Assembly: GCF_030124145.1 (NCBI RefSeq)
Contig: NZ_JASKMS010000012.1
Location: forward strand, 124,001 to 188,000
Direction of reading: 5' to 3'
Length of the DNA: 64,000 nucleotides
From: Streptomyces sp. 378
GTDB lineage: Bacteria; Actinomycetota; Actinomycetes; Streptomycetales; Streptomycetaceae
Shown here: positions 1 through 8,153 of the stretch, piece by piece
Numbering within the stretch: position 1 is the first letter of the stretch
Layout of the letters: each line of letters begins with the position of its first letter
Notes under the pieces: generated by a model
Told to the model about the DNA's origin: nothing
Databases searched by the model: none
The model's input: only the letters and a program-made list of their open reading frames with translations
Position numbers and translations under genes: made by a program

Positions 1-1729
1 CCTGGACCCAGTCCTCCCCGATCGGGACGTCGACGCCCGGGTTGGCGCCGCGGGCGAGGGTGAAGCGCAGGGCGTCGGAGCCGTACTTGTCCATCCAGTC
101 CAGCGGGTTGACCGCGTTGCCGAATGACTTCGACATCTTCTTGCCGAACTGGTCGCGGACCATGCCGTGCAGGGCGATGGTGTGGAACGGCGGGGTGCCG
201 TCCATCGCGTACAGGCCGAACATCATCATCCGGGCGACCCAGAAGAAGAGGATGTCGTAGCCCGTGACCAGGACCGAGTTCGGGTAGAACTTCGCGAGCG
301 ACTCGGTCTGTTCGGGCCAGCCGAGCGTGGAGAACGGCCACAGGCCGGAGGAGAACCAGGTGTCGAGGACGTCGGTGTCCTGGCGCCAGCCCTCGCCGCT
401 CGGCGGCTCCTCGTCCGGGCCGACGCAGACGACCTCGCCGTTGGGGCCGTACCAGACCGGGATGCGGTGGCCCCACCACAACTGCCGCGAGATGCACCAG
501 TCGTGGAGGTTGTCGACCCAGTCGAAGTAGCGCTTCTCCATCTCCTGCGGGTGGATCTTGACGCGCCCGTCGCGGACCGCGTCACCGGCGGCCTTCGCGA
601 GCGGGCCGACCTTGACCCACCACTGCATGGACAGGCGCGGCTCGATCGTCGTCTTGCAGCGCGAGCAGTGGCCGACGGAGTGGACGTAGGGCCGCTTCTC
701 CGCGACGATCCGGCCCTCGGCGCGCAGCGCGGCGACGATCGCCGAGCGGGCCTCCAGCCGGTCCAGGCCCTGGAAGGGACCGTGGGCGGTGATGACCGCG
801 TGCTCGTCCATGATCGTCAGGGCGGGGAGGCCGTGGCGCTGGCCGATCTCGAAGTCGTTCGGGTCGTGCGCCGGGGTGACCTTGACGGCACCCGTGCCGA
901 ACTCGGGGTCGACGTGCTCGTCGGCGACGACCGGGATGGAGCGGTCGGTCAGCGGCAGCTTGACCAGCTTGCCGACCAGGTGCTTGTACCGCTCGTCCCC
1001 GGGATGGACGGCGACGGCCGTGTCCCCGAGCATCGTCTCGGCGCGGGTGGTGGCGACGACGATGGTGTCGTCCCCGTCGCCGTACTTCATGGAGACGAGC
1101 TCGCCGTCGTCGTCCTGGTAATCGACCTCGATGTCCGAGATGGCCGTCAGACAGCGCGGGCACCAGTTGATGATGCGCTCGGCGCGGTAGATCAGCTCGT
1201 CGTCGTAGAGGCGCTTGAAGATGGTCTGGACGGCCTGGGACAGGCCCTCGTCCATCGTGAAGCGCTCGCGCGACCAGGCGACGCCGTCGCCCAACCGCCG
1301 CATCTGGCCGCTGATCTGCCCGCCGGACTCGCCCTTCCACTGCCAGACGCGCTCGACGAACGGCTCACGGCCCAGGTCGTGGCGGGACTTGCCCTCCTTG
1401 GCGAGCTCCCGCTCGACGACGTTCTGCGTGGCGATACCGGCGTGGTCCATGCCCGGCTGCCACAGCGTCTCGTACCCCTGCATGCGCTTGCGGCGGGTCA
1501 GGGCGTCGATGAGCGTGTGCTCGAAGGCGTGCCCCAGGTGGAGCGAGCCCGTGACGTTCGGCGGCGGGATGACGATGGTGTAGGGCGGCTTCTCGCTCTT
1601 CTCGTCCGCCTCGAAGTAACCCCGCTCCACCCAGCGCTCGTACAGCGGCCCCTCCACGTCGGCCGGCGCGTACTGGGTCGGCAGGTCGGTGCTGGGCGCT
1701 GGTGGCTGCTGCTGAGCGTTCTCGGTCAC
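1..1729 (-). CDS. valS: Valyl-tRNA synthetase, C-terminal part cut by window edge
   Basis: Class Ia aminoacyl-tRNA synthetase that charges tRNA-Val in the cytoplasm. The start is GTG at 1729 (VTENAQQQPPAPSTDLPTQY). The ATP-binding HIGH-type motif reads HLGH near residues 64-67. The KMSKS loop reads KKMSKSFGN near residue 532. Between them lies the editing-domain stretch with TTRAETMLGD. About 576 residues are visible of a family that is usually 870-880 residues long, so the anticodon-binding and coiled-coil C-terminus lie outside the window. The gene is divergent from the membrane protein at 1867, leaving a 137-bp shared upstream region. The identification is secure; no odd feature was seen. 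Confidence 0.97.
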   Translation of the reverse strand, partial: MTENAQQQPPAPSTDLPTQYAPADVEGPLYERWVERGYFEADEKSEKPPYTIVIPPPNVTGSLHLGHAFEHTLIDALTRRKRMQGYETLWQPGMDHAGIATQNVVERELAKEGKSRHDLGREPFVERVWQWKGESGGQISGQMRRLGDGVAWSRERFTMDEGLSQAVQTIFKRLYDDELIYRAERIINWCPRCLTAISDIEVDYQDDDGELVSMKYGDGDDTIVVATTRAETMLGDTAVAVHPGDERYKHLVGKLVKLPLTDRSIPVVADEHVDPEFGTGAVKVTPAHDPNDFEIGQRHGLPALTIMDEHAVITAHGPFQGLDRLEARSAIVAALRAEGRIVAEKRPYVHSVGHCSRCKTTIEPRLSMQWWVKVGPLAKAAGDAVRDGRVKIHPQEMEKRYFDWVDNLHDWCISRQLWWGHRIPVWYGPNGEVVCVGPDEEPPSGEGWRQDTDVLDTWFSSGLWPFSTLGWPEQTESLAKFYPNSVLVTGYDILFFWVARMMMFGLYAMDGTPPFHTIALHGMVRDQFGKKMSKSFGNAVNPLDWMDKYGSDALRFTLARGANPGVDVPIGEDWVQ

Positions 1730-1866
1730 GGGGTCAGTTTAGAGGTGTCACCGGCCCGTACCGAAACGCGTTTGCTTCGTAACGATGGGCCCCCCGATGC
1801 CATGCACACGGCGGGTCTGCGCCAGGATGACCGGAAGACACACGCATCTGGAGGGGAACCCAGAAC

Positions 1867-2829
1867 ATGAGTTACAACCAGCCGGGCCCGTACGGCGGGC
1901 AGCCCCAGCAGCCCGGCCCGTACGGCCAGCCGGGCCCGTACGGCCAGCCGCCGCAGGCGCCCCAGCCCGGCTACGGCTACCCCCAGCAGGCCCCTCCGCC
2001 CCAGCCCGGCTACGGCTACCCGCAGCAGCCCCCGCAGGGCGTCCCGCCCCAGCAGGCCCCTTACGGTCAGCAGCCCCCGTACGGCCAGCAACCGCCCTAC
2101 GGCCAGGCCCCCTACGGCGTCCCCCACCCCCCGGCTCCCGGTGGCGGCAAGAAGAAGACGGGCCTGATCATCGGCGCGGTCGCGGTCGTGGCGGCGATCG
2201 GCGTGGGCGCGTACTTCGTGATCGGCGGAGGCGGCGGCGCGGGCGCCCTGGAGGACGACGGCCCGCACAAGCTGGCGACTCCGGCGAAGGTGCTGAGCGA
2301 GTACAACCGCATGTCGAAGGACGGGGCGACCGCGGGCGACGACTCCACCAGGGAACTGGAGAAGAGCGGCGTCAAGAACGGCAAGTCGGTGCTGGGCACC
2401 TACTCCACGGTGGACATCAGCAAGTACGACCCCAACGACCCGTCGTCCGCCGCCTCGCTGGCCACGGCCAAGACCGCCTCGTTCTTCGGGGTCTACGGCG
2501 AGATCTCCGACCCCGAGGCGGCCCTGGACACGTTCTTCGCCAACTTCAAGAAGTCGTCCGAGAAGGAATCCTCCGGCAGCACCGGCCCCAAGACGGAACT
2601 GATCGGTGAGCCGGAGGAGGCTGACCTCGACGGGGCGGTCATGAAGTGCCAGGCGGCCAAGGGGCAGGACCTGGTGACCAAGAAGGAACAGACCAACTGG
2701 TTCTGCGCCTGGGCGGACTACAGCACGATCGCCGTGGTCTCGTCCCGTGAGGCCACTCAGGAGACCAGCAAGGACGCCGCCGTCGACATCACCACCAAGA
2801 TCCGCCCGGAGATCCGCGTCAAGGCCTGA
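1867..2829 (+). CDS. Single-pass membrane protein with P/G/Y/Q-rich cytoplasmic tail
   Basis: A 320-residue protein of unknown function. Residues 1-95 are a low-complexity tail built from PGPYG, PQQ and PYGQ units. This is followed by a KKK anchor and one membrane helix (GLIIGAVAVVAAIGVGAYF) near residues 98-118, then a glycine run. The remaining ~200 residues are predicted outside and hold two cysteines (in MKCQAAK and WFCAWAD) that could form a disulfide. This layout is common among actinobacterial cell-envelope proteins. The ATG follows GGAGGGGAACCCAGAAC. It is convergent with clpX, with a hairpin between the two. No enzymatic motif is visible. Confidence 0.85.
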   Translation: MSYNQPGPYGGQPQQPGPYGQPGPYGQPPQAPQPGYGYPQQAPPPQPGYGYPQQPPQGVPPQQAPYGQQPPYGQQPPYGQAPYGVPHPPAPGGGKKKTGLIIGAVAVVAAIGVGAYFVIGGGGGAGALEDDGPHKLATPAKVLSEYNRMSKDGATAGDDSTRELEKSGVKNGKSVLGTYSTVDISKYDPNDPSSAASLATAKTASFFGVYGEISDPEAALDTFFANFKKSSEKESSGSTGPKTELIGEPEEADLDGAVMKCQAAKGQDLVTKKEQTNWFCAWADYSTIAVVSSREATQETSKDAAVDITTKIRPEIRVKA

Positions 2830-2849
2830 CGACGCCGAAGACACAAAGA

Positions 2850-2884
2850 GGAAGGGGCCACGGTCGTCGACCGGGGCCCCTTCC
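2850..2884. terminator. Bidirectional intrinsic terminator
   Basis: GGAAGGGGCC (2850-2859) pairs with GGCCCCTTCC (2875-2884), with an inner GGTC/GACC stem. It sits between the convergent ends of the gene at 1867-2829 and clpX, so it can serve both. Confidence 0.8.
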
Positions 2885-2896
2885 CTTACGCCTGTG

Positions 2897-4186
2897 TCAC
2901 GCCGTCTTCTGCTCGCCCGGGCCGCGTCCGTTGCGCGCGTCCCGCGGGATCAGGGTCGGGTTGACGTTCGACTGGACGACGTCCGCCGTGATGACGACCC
3001 GGGCCACGTCCTTGCGGGACGGCACCTCGTACATCACGCCCTGGAGGACTTCCTCCATGATGGCGCGCAGGCCACGCGCGCCGGTCTGGCGGAGGATGGC
3101 CTGGTCGGCGATGGCTTCGAGGGCCTCGCGCTCGAAGTCCAGCTCCACGCCGTCGAGTTCGAAGAGGCGCTGGTACTGCTTGACGAGCGCGTTGCGCGGC
3201 TCGACGAGGATCTGGAGCAGGGCCTCACGGTCGAGGTTGTGGACCGAGGTGATGACCGGCAGGCGGCCGATGAACTCGGGGATCATGCCGAACTTGACCA
3301 GGTCCTCCGGCATGACCTCCTGGAACTGGTCCTTGGACTCCATCTCGCGCTTGGAGCGGATCTGCGCGCCGAAGCCGATGCCCTTGGCGCCGGCCCGGGA
3401 CTCGATGATCTTCTCCAGTCCGGCGAAGGCACCGCCCACGATGAACAGCACGTTCGTCGTGTCGATCTGGATGAATTCCTGGTGGGGGTGCTTACGGCCG
3501 CCCTGCGGCGGAACCGAGGCGGTGGTGCCCTCCAGGATCTTCAGCAGGGCCTGCTGGACGCCCTCGCCCGAGACGTCGCGCGTGATCGAGGGGTTTTCAC
3601 TCTTCCTCGCGACCTTGTCGATCTCGTCGATGTAGATGATCCCGGTCTCGGCCTTCTTGACGTCGTAGTCGGCCGCCTGGATCAGCTTGAGCAGGATGTT
3701 CTCGACATCCTCGCCGACGTAACCGGCCTCCGTGAGAGCCGTGGCGTCGGCGATCGCGAAGGGGACGTTCAGCATGCGCGCGAGGGTCTGCGCGAGGAGG
3801 GTCTTGCCGGAGCCCGTGGGGCCCAGGAGCAGAATATTCGACTTCGCCAACTCGATGGCGTCGTCACGGCCGTTCGCCCCGCCGTTCTCGCCGGCCTGGA
3901 CCCGCTTGTAGTGGTTGTACACCGCTACGGAGAGGGCCTTCTTGGCGGCCTCCTGGCCGACCACGTAGCCCTCGAGGAACTCGTAGATCTCGCGCGGCTT
4001 CGGGAGTTCCTCCCAGCGGACCTCGCTGGTCTCCGCGAGTTCTTCCTCGATGATCTCGTTGCAGAGGTCGATGCACTCGTCGCAGATGTACACACCGGGC
4101 CCTGCGATGAGCTTCTTGACCTGCTTCTGGCTCTTGCCGCAGAACGAGCACTTGAGCAGATCGCCGCCGTCACCGATGCGTGCCAC
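2897..4186 (-). CDS. clpX: ATP-dependent Clp protease, ATP-binding subunit ClpX
   Basis: AAA+ unfoldase that recognises, unfolds and feeds substrates to ClpP. The N-terminal C4 zinc-binding domain is visible (CSFC near residue 13, CDEC near residue 38). It is followed by Walker A GPTGSGKT, Walker B IIYIDEIDK, and the ClpP-docking IGF loop (KGIGFGAQI). The GTG start at 4186 (VARIGDGGDLL) gives 429 residues, the normal family length, and is preceded by AAGGGGAA at good spacing. Longer in-frame extension to about 4327 lacks the ClpX N-terminus and is unlikely. The 179-bp gap to clpP2 suggests clpX has its own promoter rather than being strictly co-transcribed. Confidence 0.97.
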   Translation of the reverse strand: MARIGDGGDLLKCSFCGKSQKQVKKLIAGPGVYICDECIDLCNEIIEEELAETSEVRWEELPKPREIYEFLEGYVVGQEAAKKALSVAVYNHYKRVQAGENGGANGRDDAIELAKSNILLLGPTGSGKTLLAQTLARMLNVPFAIADATALTEAGYVGEDVENILLKLIQAADYDVKKAETGIIYIDEIDKVARKSENPSITRDVSGEGVQQALLKILEGTTASVPPQGGRKHPHQEFIQIDTTNVLFIVGGAFAGLEKIIESRAGAKGIGFGAQIRSKREMESKDQFQEVMPEDLVKFGMIPEFIGRLPVITSVHNLDREALLQILVEPRNALVKQYQRLFELDGVELDFEREALEAIADQAILRQTGARGLRAIMEEVLQGVMYEVPSRKDVARVVITADVVQSNVNPTLIPRDARNGRGPGEQKTA

Positions 4187-4365
4187 GGTGTGCTTCCCCT
4201 TCGCCTGGGAGACTCCTGGACGCGACGTCCAGCGGACTCCTGGTGCTGCCTTATGTCCGACGGTACCTTGCCGGGCCACCCGTCCGGCCCCCCTTGGCGC
4301 GGTTCGCTTTGACGTGAACCGAGCCAAACCATGCCAAGGGGCGGCAGACGATACAGCCTCTCGCC

Positions 4366-5073
4366 TCAGCGCAGGCTCGAGTTGTCCATCTTCCGGGTGC
4401 TGATGACCTGGTCGATCAGGCCGTAGCTCAGCGCGTCCTCGGCCGTGAGGATCTTGTCGCGCTCGATGTCCTCGCGGATCTTCTCGACCGGCGTGGTGGA
4501 GTGCTTGGCCAGCATGTCCTCCAGCTGCGCGCGCATCCGGAGGATCTCGTTCGCGGCGATCTCCAGGTCGGAGACCTGACCGCGGCCGGTCTCGCTGTAC
4601 GGCTGGTGGATCAGCACCCGCGCGTTCGGCAGGGCCATGCGCTTGCCCGGCGTACCGGCAGCCAGCAGGATCGCGGCGGCGGAGGCCGCCTGGCCCATGC
4701 AGACCGTCTGGATGTCCGGCTTCACGTACTGCATCGTGTCGTAGATCGCGGTGAGCGCCGTGAAGGAGCCGCCGGGGCTGTTGATGTAGACCGAGATGTC
4801 ACGGTCGGGGTCCATCGACTCCAGGCACAGCAGCTGCGCCATGACGTCGTTGGCGGAGGCGTCGTCGATCTGGACGCCGAGGAAGATCACGCGCTCCTCG
4901 AAGAGCTTCGCGTACGGGTCGTACTCGCGGATGCCCTGGGAGGTGCGCTCGACGAAGCGCGGAATGATGTAGCGGGACTCGGCCTGCGGGCCGGTGTAGC
5001 GGCCCTGCGAGTCGCTCATGTCCTGCACGGCGGGCTGGCGGTCGTAGATCCCACTGCCGGGGAACTGGTTCAC
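4366..5073 (-). CDS. clpP2: ATP-dependent Clp protease proteolytic subunit ClpP2
   Basis: Serine peptidase subunit of the Clp complex, 235 residues. Catalytic Ser131 lies in GQAASAA and His156 in LIHQPYS; the Asp is in the ERD motif near residue 206. The GTG start at 5073 follows AGGAGACACC. It lies 110 bp downstream of clpP1 in the same direction, so the two are probably one operon, as is typical of streptomycetes, where ClpP1 and ClpP2 assemble together. The 40-residue N-terminal extension before the conserved core is usual for actinobacterial ClpP2 and includes a propeptide. Confidence 0.96.
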   Translation of the reverse strand: MNQFPGSGIYDRQPAVQDMSDSQGRYTGPQAESRYIIPRFVERTSQGIREYDPYAKLFEERVIFLGVQIDDASANDVMAQLLCLESMDPDRDISVYINSPGGSFTALTAIYDTMQYVKPDIQTVCMGQAASAAAILLAAGTPGKRMALPNARVLIHQPYSETGRGQVSDLEIAANEILRMRAQLEDMLAKHSTTPVEKIREDIERDKILTAEDALSYGLIDQVISTRKMDNSSLR

Positions 5074-5152
5074 GGTGTCTCCTGATAGGGGCTGAGGCGG
5101 TCGGCTGGGGCTTTCTGGGGTCGCTGGGGGCCCGGGAGGGCTCCGTGGGCCT

Positions 5153-5175
5153 CACGGGGCGCCACAGGCCCCGTG
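5153..5175 (-). other. Hairpin in the clpP1-clpP2 spacer
   Basis: CACGGGGC (5153-5160) and GCCCCGTG (5168-5175) form a perfect 8-bp stem with a 7-base loop, just after the clpP1 stop codon on the minus strand. There is no T run. It may be an mRNA processing or stabilising hairpin, or a partial terminator that sets the clpP1:clpP2 ratio. Confidence 0.5.
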
Positions 5176-5183
5176 GGGACCGC

Positions 5184-5801
5184 TCAGGCCCCGGTGCCGC
5201 CGCCGCCCGGCATGCCTGCGGCCGTGGGGATGACGTCGTCGATGAGGCCGTACTCCTTGGCCTCGAAGGCGTCGAACCAGCGGTCGCGGTCCGAGTCGCG
5301 GGTGATCTGCTCGACCGACTGGCCGGTGTGCTGCGAGGTCAGCTCGGCCATGCGCTTCTTGGTGTGCAGCAGCCGCTCGGCGTGGATCTTGATGTCCGAG
5401 GCCGAGCCGGCGAGGCCGGCGGAGGGCTGGTGGATCAGGATCTCGGCGTTCGGCAGCGCGAAACGCTTGCCGGGGGTGCCGGCGCTGAGCAGGAACTGGC
5501 CCATCGAGGCCGCGAGGCCCATGGCGATGGTCACCACGTCGTTCTTGATGAACTGCATGGTGTCGTAGATCGCCATGCCGGCCGTGATGGAACCGCCGGG
5601 GCTGTTGATGTACAGGTAGATGTCCTTGTCCGGGTCGGCGGCAAGGAGCAGCAGCTGCGCGGTGATCTTGTTCGCGATGTCGTCGTCGACCGGCTGGCCG
5701 AGGAAGATGATCCGCTCGTTGAGCAGCCGGTTGTAGACCTGGTCACCGAGGCCACCACCGATGGAAGGCTCGCCGGCGGCTGAAGGCATCAGATTCGTCA
5801 C
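5184..5801 (-). CDS. clpP1: ATP-dependent Clp protease proteolytic subunit ClpP1
   Basis: Serine peptidase subunit of ClpP. From the GTG at 5801 it has 205 residues with Ser99 in MGLAASM and His124 in LIHQPSAG. That GTG is preceded by AGGTGGATAC, a good ribosome site, which decided the start. An upstream in-frame GTG at 5843 would give the 219-residue form often annotated in Streptomyces. First gene of the clpP1-clpP2 operon, with a likely ClgR-type operator about 140 bp upstream. Confidence 0.94.
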   Translation of the reverse strand: MTNLMPSAAGEPSIGGGLGDQVYNRLLNERIIFLGQPVDDDIANKITAQLLLLAADPDKDIYLYINSPGGSITAGMAIYDTMQFIKNDVVTIAMGLAASMGQFLLSAGTPGKRFALPNAEILIHQPSAGLAGSASDIKIHAERLLHTKKRMAELTSQHTGQSVEQITRDSDRDRWFDAFEAKEYGLIDDVIPTAAGMPGGGGTGA

Positions 5802-5941
5802 GTATCCACCTGCTCGTCTTACGACGGCGCCGGGCCGTCTCACGTTTCCCTAGGGGCTAGGAGCCGTTCGGGGACTCCACTGCCCTCGTATTCATGGACC
5901 CTAACGCGCGGGTCCCTTCGGGGAATCCCGGAGATGGGAGT

Positions 5942-5957
5942 GTTCGCCGGGGGCGTA
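5942..5957. promoter_or_regulatory. Candidate ClgR operator upstream of clpP1
   Basis: GTTCGCCGGGGGCGTA contains GTTCGC, five bases, then GCG. It matches the general form of the ClgR boxes known upstream of actinobacterial clp genes (CGC-N5-GCG core at 5945-5955). It lies ~140 bp before the clpP1 start, in the 320-bp gap between tig and clpP1. Assignment rests on motif resemblance and position only. Confidence 0.5.
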
Positions 5958-6068
5958 GCGCAGCACGGCTTCGGCGGGGCGGTTGGGTCCATCGGCGGCT
6001 GCGGGCGCGTCGTGGTCACTCGCGCCGTTCCCCGCGCCCCTGAGGTGCGCTGCCCCCGCGGGCGGCAA

Positions 6069-6100
6069 GAAGGCCCCGGGGTTCGCACCCCGGGGCCTTC
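6069..6100 (-). terminator. tig terminator
   Basis: GAAGGCCCCGGGGT (6069-6082) and its exact complement (6087-6100) form a perfect 14-bp stem with a TCGC loop, 25 bp after the tig stop. The rest of the gap 5802-6068 carries the clpP1 promoter region; no other gene is seen there. Confidence 0.85.
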
Positions 6101-6124
6101 TCATGAACTCACCGGTGCCGGGGC

Positions 6125-7531
6125 TCAGCCCTCGGTCTTGTCCTTGGCCGGGGCGTCCTCGGCCGGGGTCTCCTCGGCGGAGGCCTCCGTGGCCTCGGCC
6201 TCGGCGGACTCGGTCTCGTCCTCGTCGTCGAGGTCGACGATCTCGCCGTTGGTGTCCTTGACCGTGGCCTTCTCGACCACGACGGCCAGGGCCTTGCCGC
6301 GGGCGACCTCGCCGACCAGGAGCGGAACCTGACCGCCCTCGACGACCGCCTGGGCGAACTGGTCGGGGGACATGCCGGAGGAGGCCGCACGCCGCATGAG
6401 GTGCTCGGTGAGCTCCTCCTGGTTGACGTTCAGCTTCTCCTGCTTGACGAGCTCGTCGAGCACGAACTGCGTCTTGATGCCCTTGACCGCGGCTTCCTTG
6501 GTCTCGGCGTCGAACTCCTCCTCGCTCTTGCCCTGGATCTCCAGGTACTTCGCGAGGTCGAGGCCCATCTGGCCGAGCTGGTGGTGCTCGAGGTTGTGCT
6601 TGCGGGTGTTGATCTCGTCCTCGAGCAGCTTCTCGGGGACCGGGACCTCGACCAGCTCGAGCAGCTTCTCCAGGACGCGCTCCTGGGCCTGCGTGGCCTG
6701 GTCGTACTGCTTCATGTTCTCGAGGCGCTTGCGGCTGTCCGCGCGCAGCTCCTCGATGGTGTCGAACTCGGAGGCGAGCTGCGCGAACTCGTCGTCCAGC
6801 TCGGGCAGTTCGCGCTTGGCGACCTGGGTGACCTTGACGGTGACCTCGGCCTCCTTGCCGGCGGCCGAACCGCCCTTGAGCTCGGAGGCGAAGGTGGCCT
6901 CGCCACCGGCCTCCAGGCCCTTCACGGCGTCGTCGATGCCGTCCAGCAGCTCGCCGGAGCCGATGGTGTAGGAGACACCGTCCGCGACTCCGTCCTCGAG
7001 GACCTCGCCGTCGACCTTGGCGCGCAGGTCGATCGTCACGACGTCGCCGTCCTCGGCGGCACGCTCGACCGGGGCGGTGGAGGCGAAGCGCTCGCGCAGC
7101 TCCTCGACGGCCTTGTCGACGTCCTCTTCGGTGACCTCGACCGCGTCGACCTCGACCTCGATGCCGGAGAAGTCCGGGATCTCGATGGTCGGGCGGATGT
7201 CGACCTCGGCGGTGAAGTTCAGCGTCTCGCCGTCCTTCAGCTCCGTGATGTCGACCTCGGGCTGGCCCAGCACGCTGAGCTCGGCCTCGTTGACCGCGTC
7301 GGTGTAGAACTTCGGAAGCGCGTCGTTGACCGCCTCCTCCAGAACCGCACCGCGGCCGAACCGCTGGTCGATGACCCGGGCCGGGACCTTGCCCTTGCGG
7401 AAGCCCTTCACCGTGACCTGCTGGTTGATCTTCTTGTACGCCGCGTCGAGGCTGTCCTTGAGCTCCTCGAAGGGCACCTCGACAGTGAGCCGAACCCGAG
7501 TCGGGTTCAGGGTCTCCACGGCGCTCTTCAC
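6125..7531 (-). CDS. tig: Trigger factor, ribosome-bound chaperone and peptidyl-prolyl isomerase
   Basis: 468 residues. The N-terminal ribosome-binding domain carries the GFRKGKVPARVI signature near residue 45, which docks on ribosomal protein L23. An FKBP-like isomerase domain follows (GDVVTIDLRAKVDGEVLEDG). The helical C-terminal chaperone domain ends in a long acidic, Ala-rich tail (EDETESAEAEATEASAEE) common in actinobacterial trigger factors. The GTG start at 7531 (VKSAVETLNPTRVRLTVE) is preceded by AAGGAGACCGAACC. It is upstream of clpP1 in the same direction, the conserved tig-clpP-clpX order, but separated by a strong terminator. Confidence 0.97.
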   Translation of the reverse strand: MKSAVETLNPTRVRLTVEVPFEELKDSLDAAYKKINQQVTVKGFRKGKVPARVIDQRFGRGAVLEEAVNDALPKFYTDAVNEAELSVLGQPEVDITELKDGETLNFTAEVDIRPTIEIPDFSGIEVEVDAVEVTEEDVDKAVEELRERFASTAPVERAAEDGDVVTIDLRAKVDGEVLEDGVADGVSYTIGSGELLDGIDDAVKGLEAGGEATFASELKGGSAAGKEAEVTVKVTQVAKRELPELDDEFAQLASEFDTIEELRADSRKRLENMKQYDQATQAQERVLEKLLELVEVPVPEKLLEDEINTRKHNLEHHQLGQMGLDLAKYLEIQGKSEEEFDAETKEAAVKGIKTQFVLDELVKQEKLNVNQEELTEHLMRRAASSGMSPDQFAQAVVEGGQVPLLVGEVARGKALAVVVEKATVKDTNGEIVDLDDEDETESAEAEATEASAEETPAEDAPAKDKTEG

Positions 7532-7701
7532 GGTTCGGTCTCCTTGTGGCTGACTTCTTGGTTTCTGCCGGGGCCAGAACGGCCCGGCGGACTTCGCCGC
7601 CCGGAGGACTTCAGACGATGAGACACACGGGCGTGCAGCTTGCATAGTAACGGCAGCGACTACACCGCCCAAAAGGCGATCACGTAAAGCGATCGGATGG
7701 G

Positions 7702-7719
7702 CGATCACGCGAGTGATCG
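7702..7719 (-). terminator. Possible tRNA-Pro terminator hairpin
   Basis: CGATCAC (7702-7708) pairs with GTGATCG (7713-7719), seven bases past the tRNA 3' end on the minus strand. A second, related GATCG-rich imperfect repeat lies at about 7675-7699, followed by CCTTTTGG on the minus strand. Confidence 0.4.
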
Positions 7720-7725
7720 GGTGGC

Positions 7726-7802
7726 TGGTCGGGGTGGCGGGATTTGAACCCACGGCCTTCCGCTCCCAAAGCGGACGCGCTACCAAGCTGCGCCACACCC
7801 CG
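7726..7802 (-). tRNA. tRNA-Pro, anticodon TGG
   Basis: On the minus strand the gene begins CGGGGTGTGGCGCAGC and ends with CACCCCG, discriminator A and an encoded CCA. The acceptor stem CGGGGTG/CACCCCG is perfect. The anticodon stem-loop is TCCGC-TTTGGGA-GCGGA, giving anticodon TGG. The T arm GTGGGTTCAAATCCCGC has the TTCAAAT signature. Size is 77 nt including CCA. Confidence 0.96.
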
Positions 7803-7966
7803 TCTGGTGCGAGACGTAGGGTACATGCCGCGAGGCGGTGTGACCGCCGTATTTCCACAGGGTGCGCGCCGCGCCGTCTCCGTCGGGAACACGGTGTGCG
7901 ACGGAGGGGACCGACCCGCTACGATGCCTTCAGTGCCGCGGTCACCCGACCCGCGGCGCGTGCTGT

Positions 7967-8040
7967 GCGGGCGTAGCTCAATGGTAGAGCCCTAGTCTTC
8001 CAAACTAGCTACGCGGGTTCGATTCCCGTCGCCCGCTCCA
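7967..8040 (+). tRNA. tRNA-Gly, anticodon TCC
   Basis: The acceptor stem GCGGGCG pairs with CGCCCGC, followed by discriminator T and an encoded CCA at 8038-8040. The anticodon arm CTAGT-CTTCCAA-ACTAG gives TCC. The T loop is TTCGATT. It is divergent from tRNA-Pro, with 164 bp between them, and is followed directly by a 20-bp terminator stem. Confidence 0.96.
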
Positions 8041-8045
8041 TCCGG

Positions 8046-8089
8046 CTCAGGGCCGGGCCGGAGGATCACTCCTCCGGCCCGGCCCTGAG
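8046..8089 (+). terminator. Strong terminator after tRNA-Gly
   Basis: A perfect 20-bp inverted repeat (8046-8065 with 8070-8089, starting CTCAGGGCCGG) with a 4-base loop, followed by TGTTTTCC. It may also stop the convergent kinase transcript. Confidence 0.9.
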
Positions 8090-8153
8090 TGTTTTCCGGG
8101 AGCCGGGTCTCGGCCGGTGAGACGGGCCGGACCGCCGTGGACCGCTGCCGGGG

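Noticed and set aside
167..1870. Long plus-strand readings opposite valS, and similar long readings opposite clpX, tig, the two kinases, the metallophosphoesterase and malQ
   Set aside because: Arg/Ala/Gly/Asp-rich shadow frames typical of GC-rich DNA; the opposite strand has recognised enzymes with all motifs.
4186..4327. N-terminally extended ClpX
   Set aside because: The extension is Arg/Gly-rich and unlike ClpX, whereas GTG 4186 gives the normal N-terminus with a good ribosome site.
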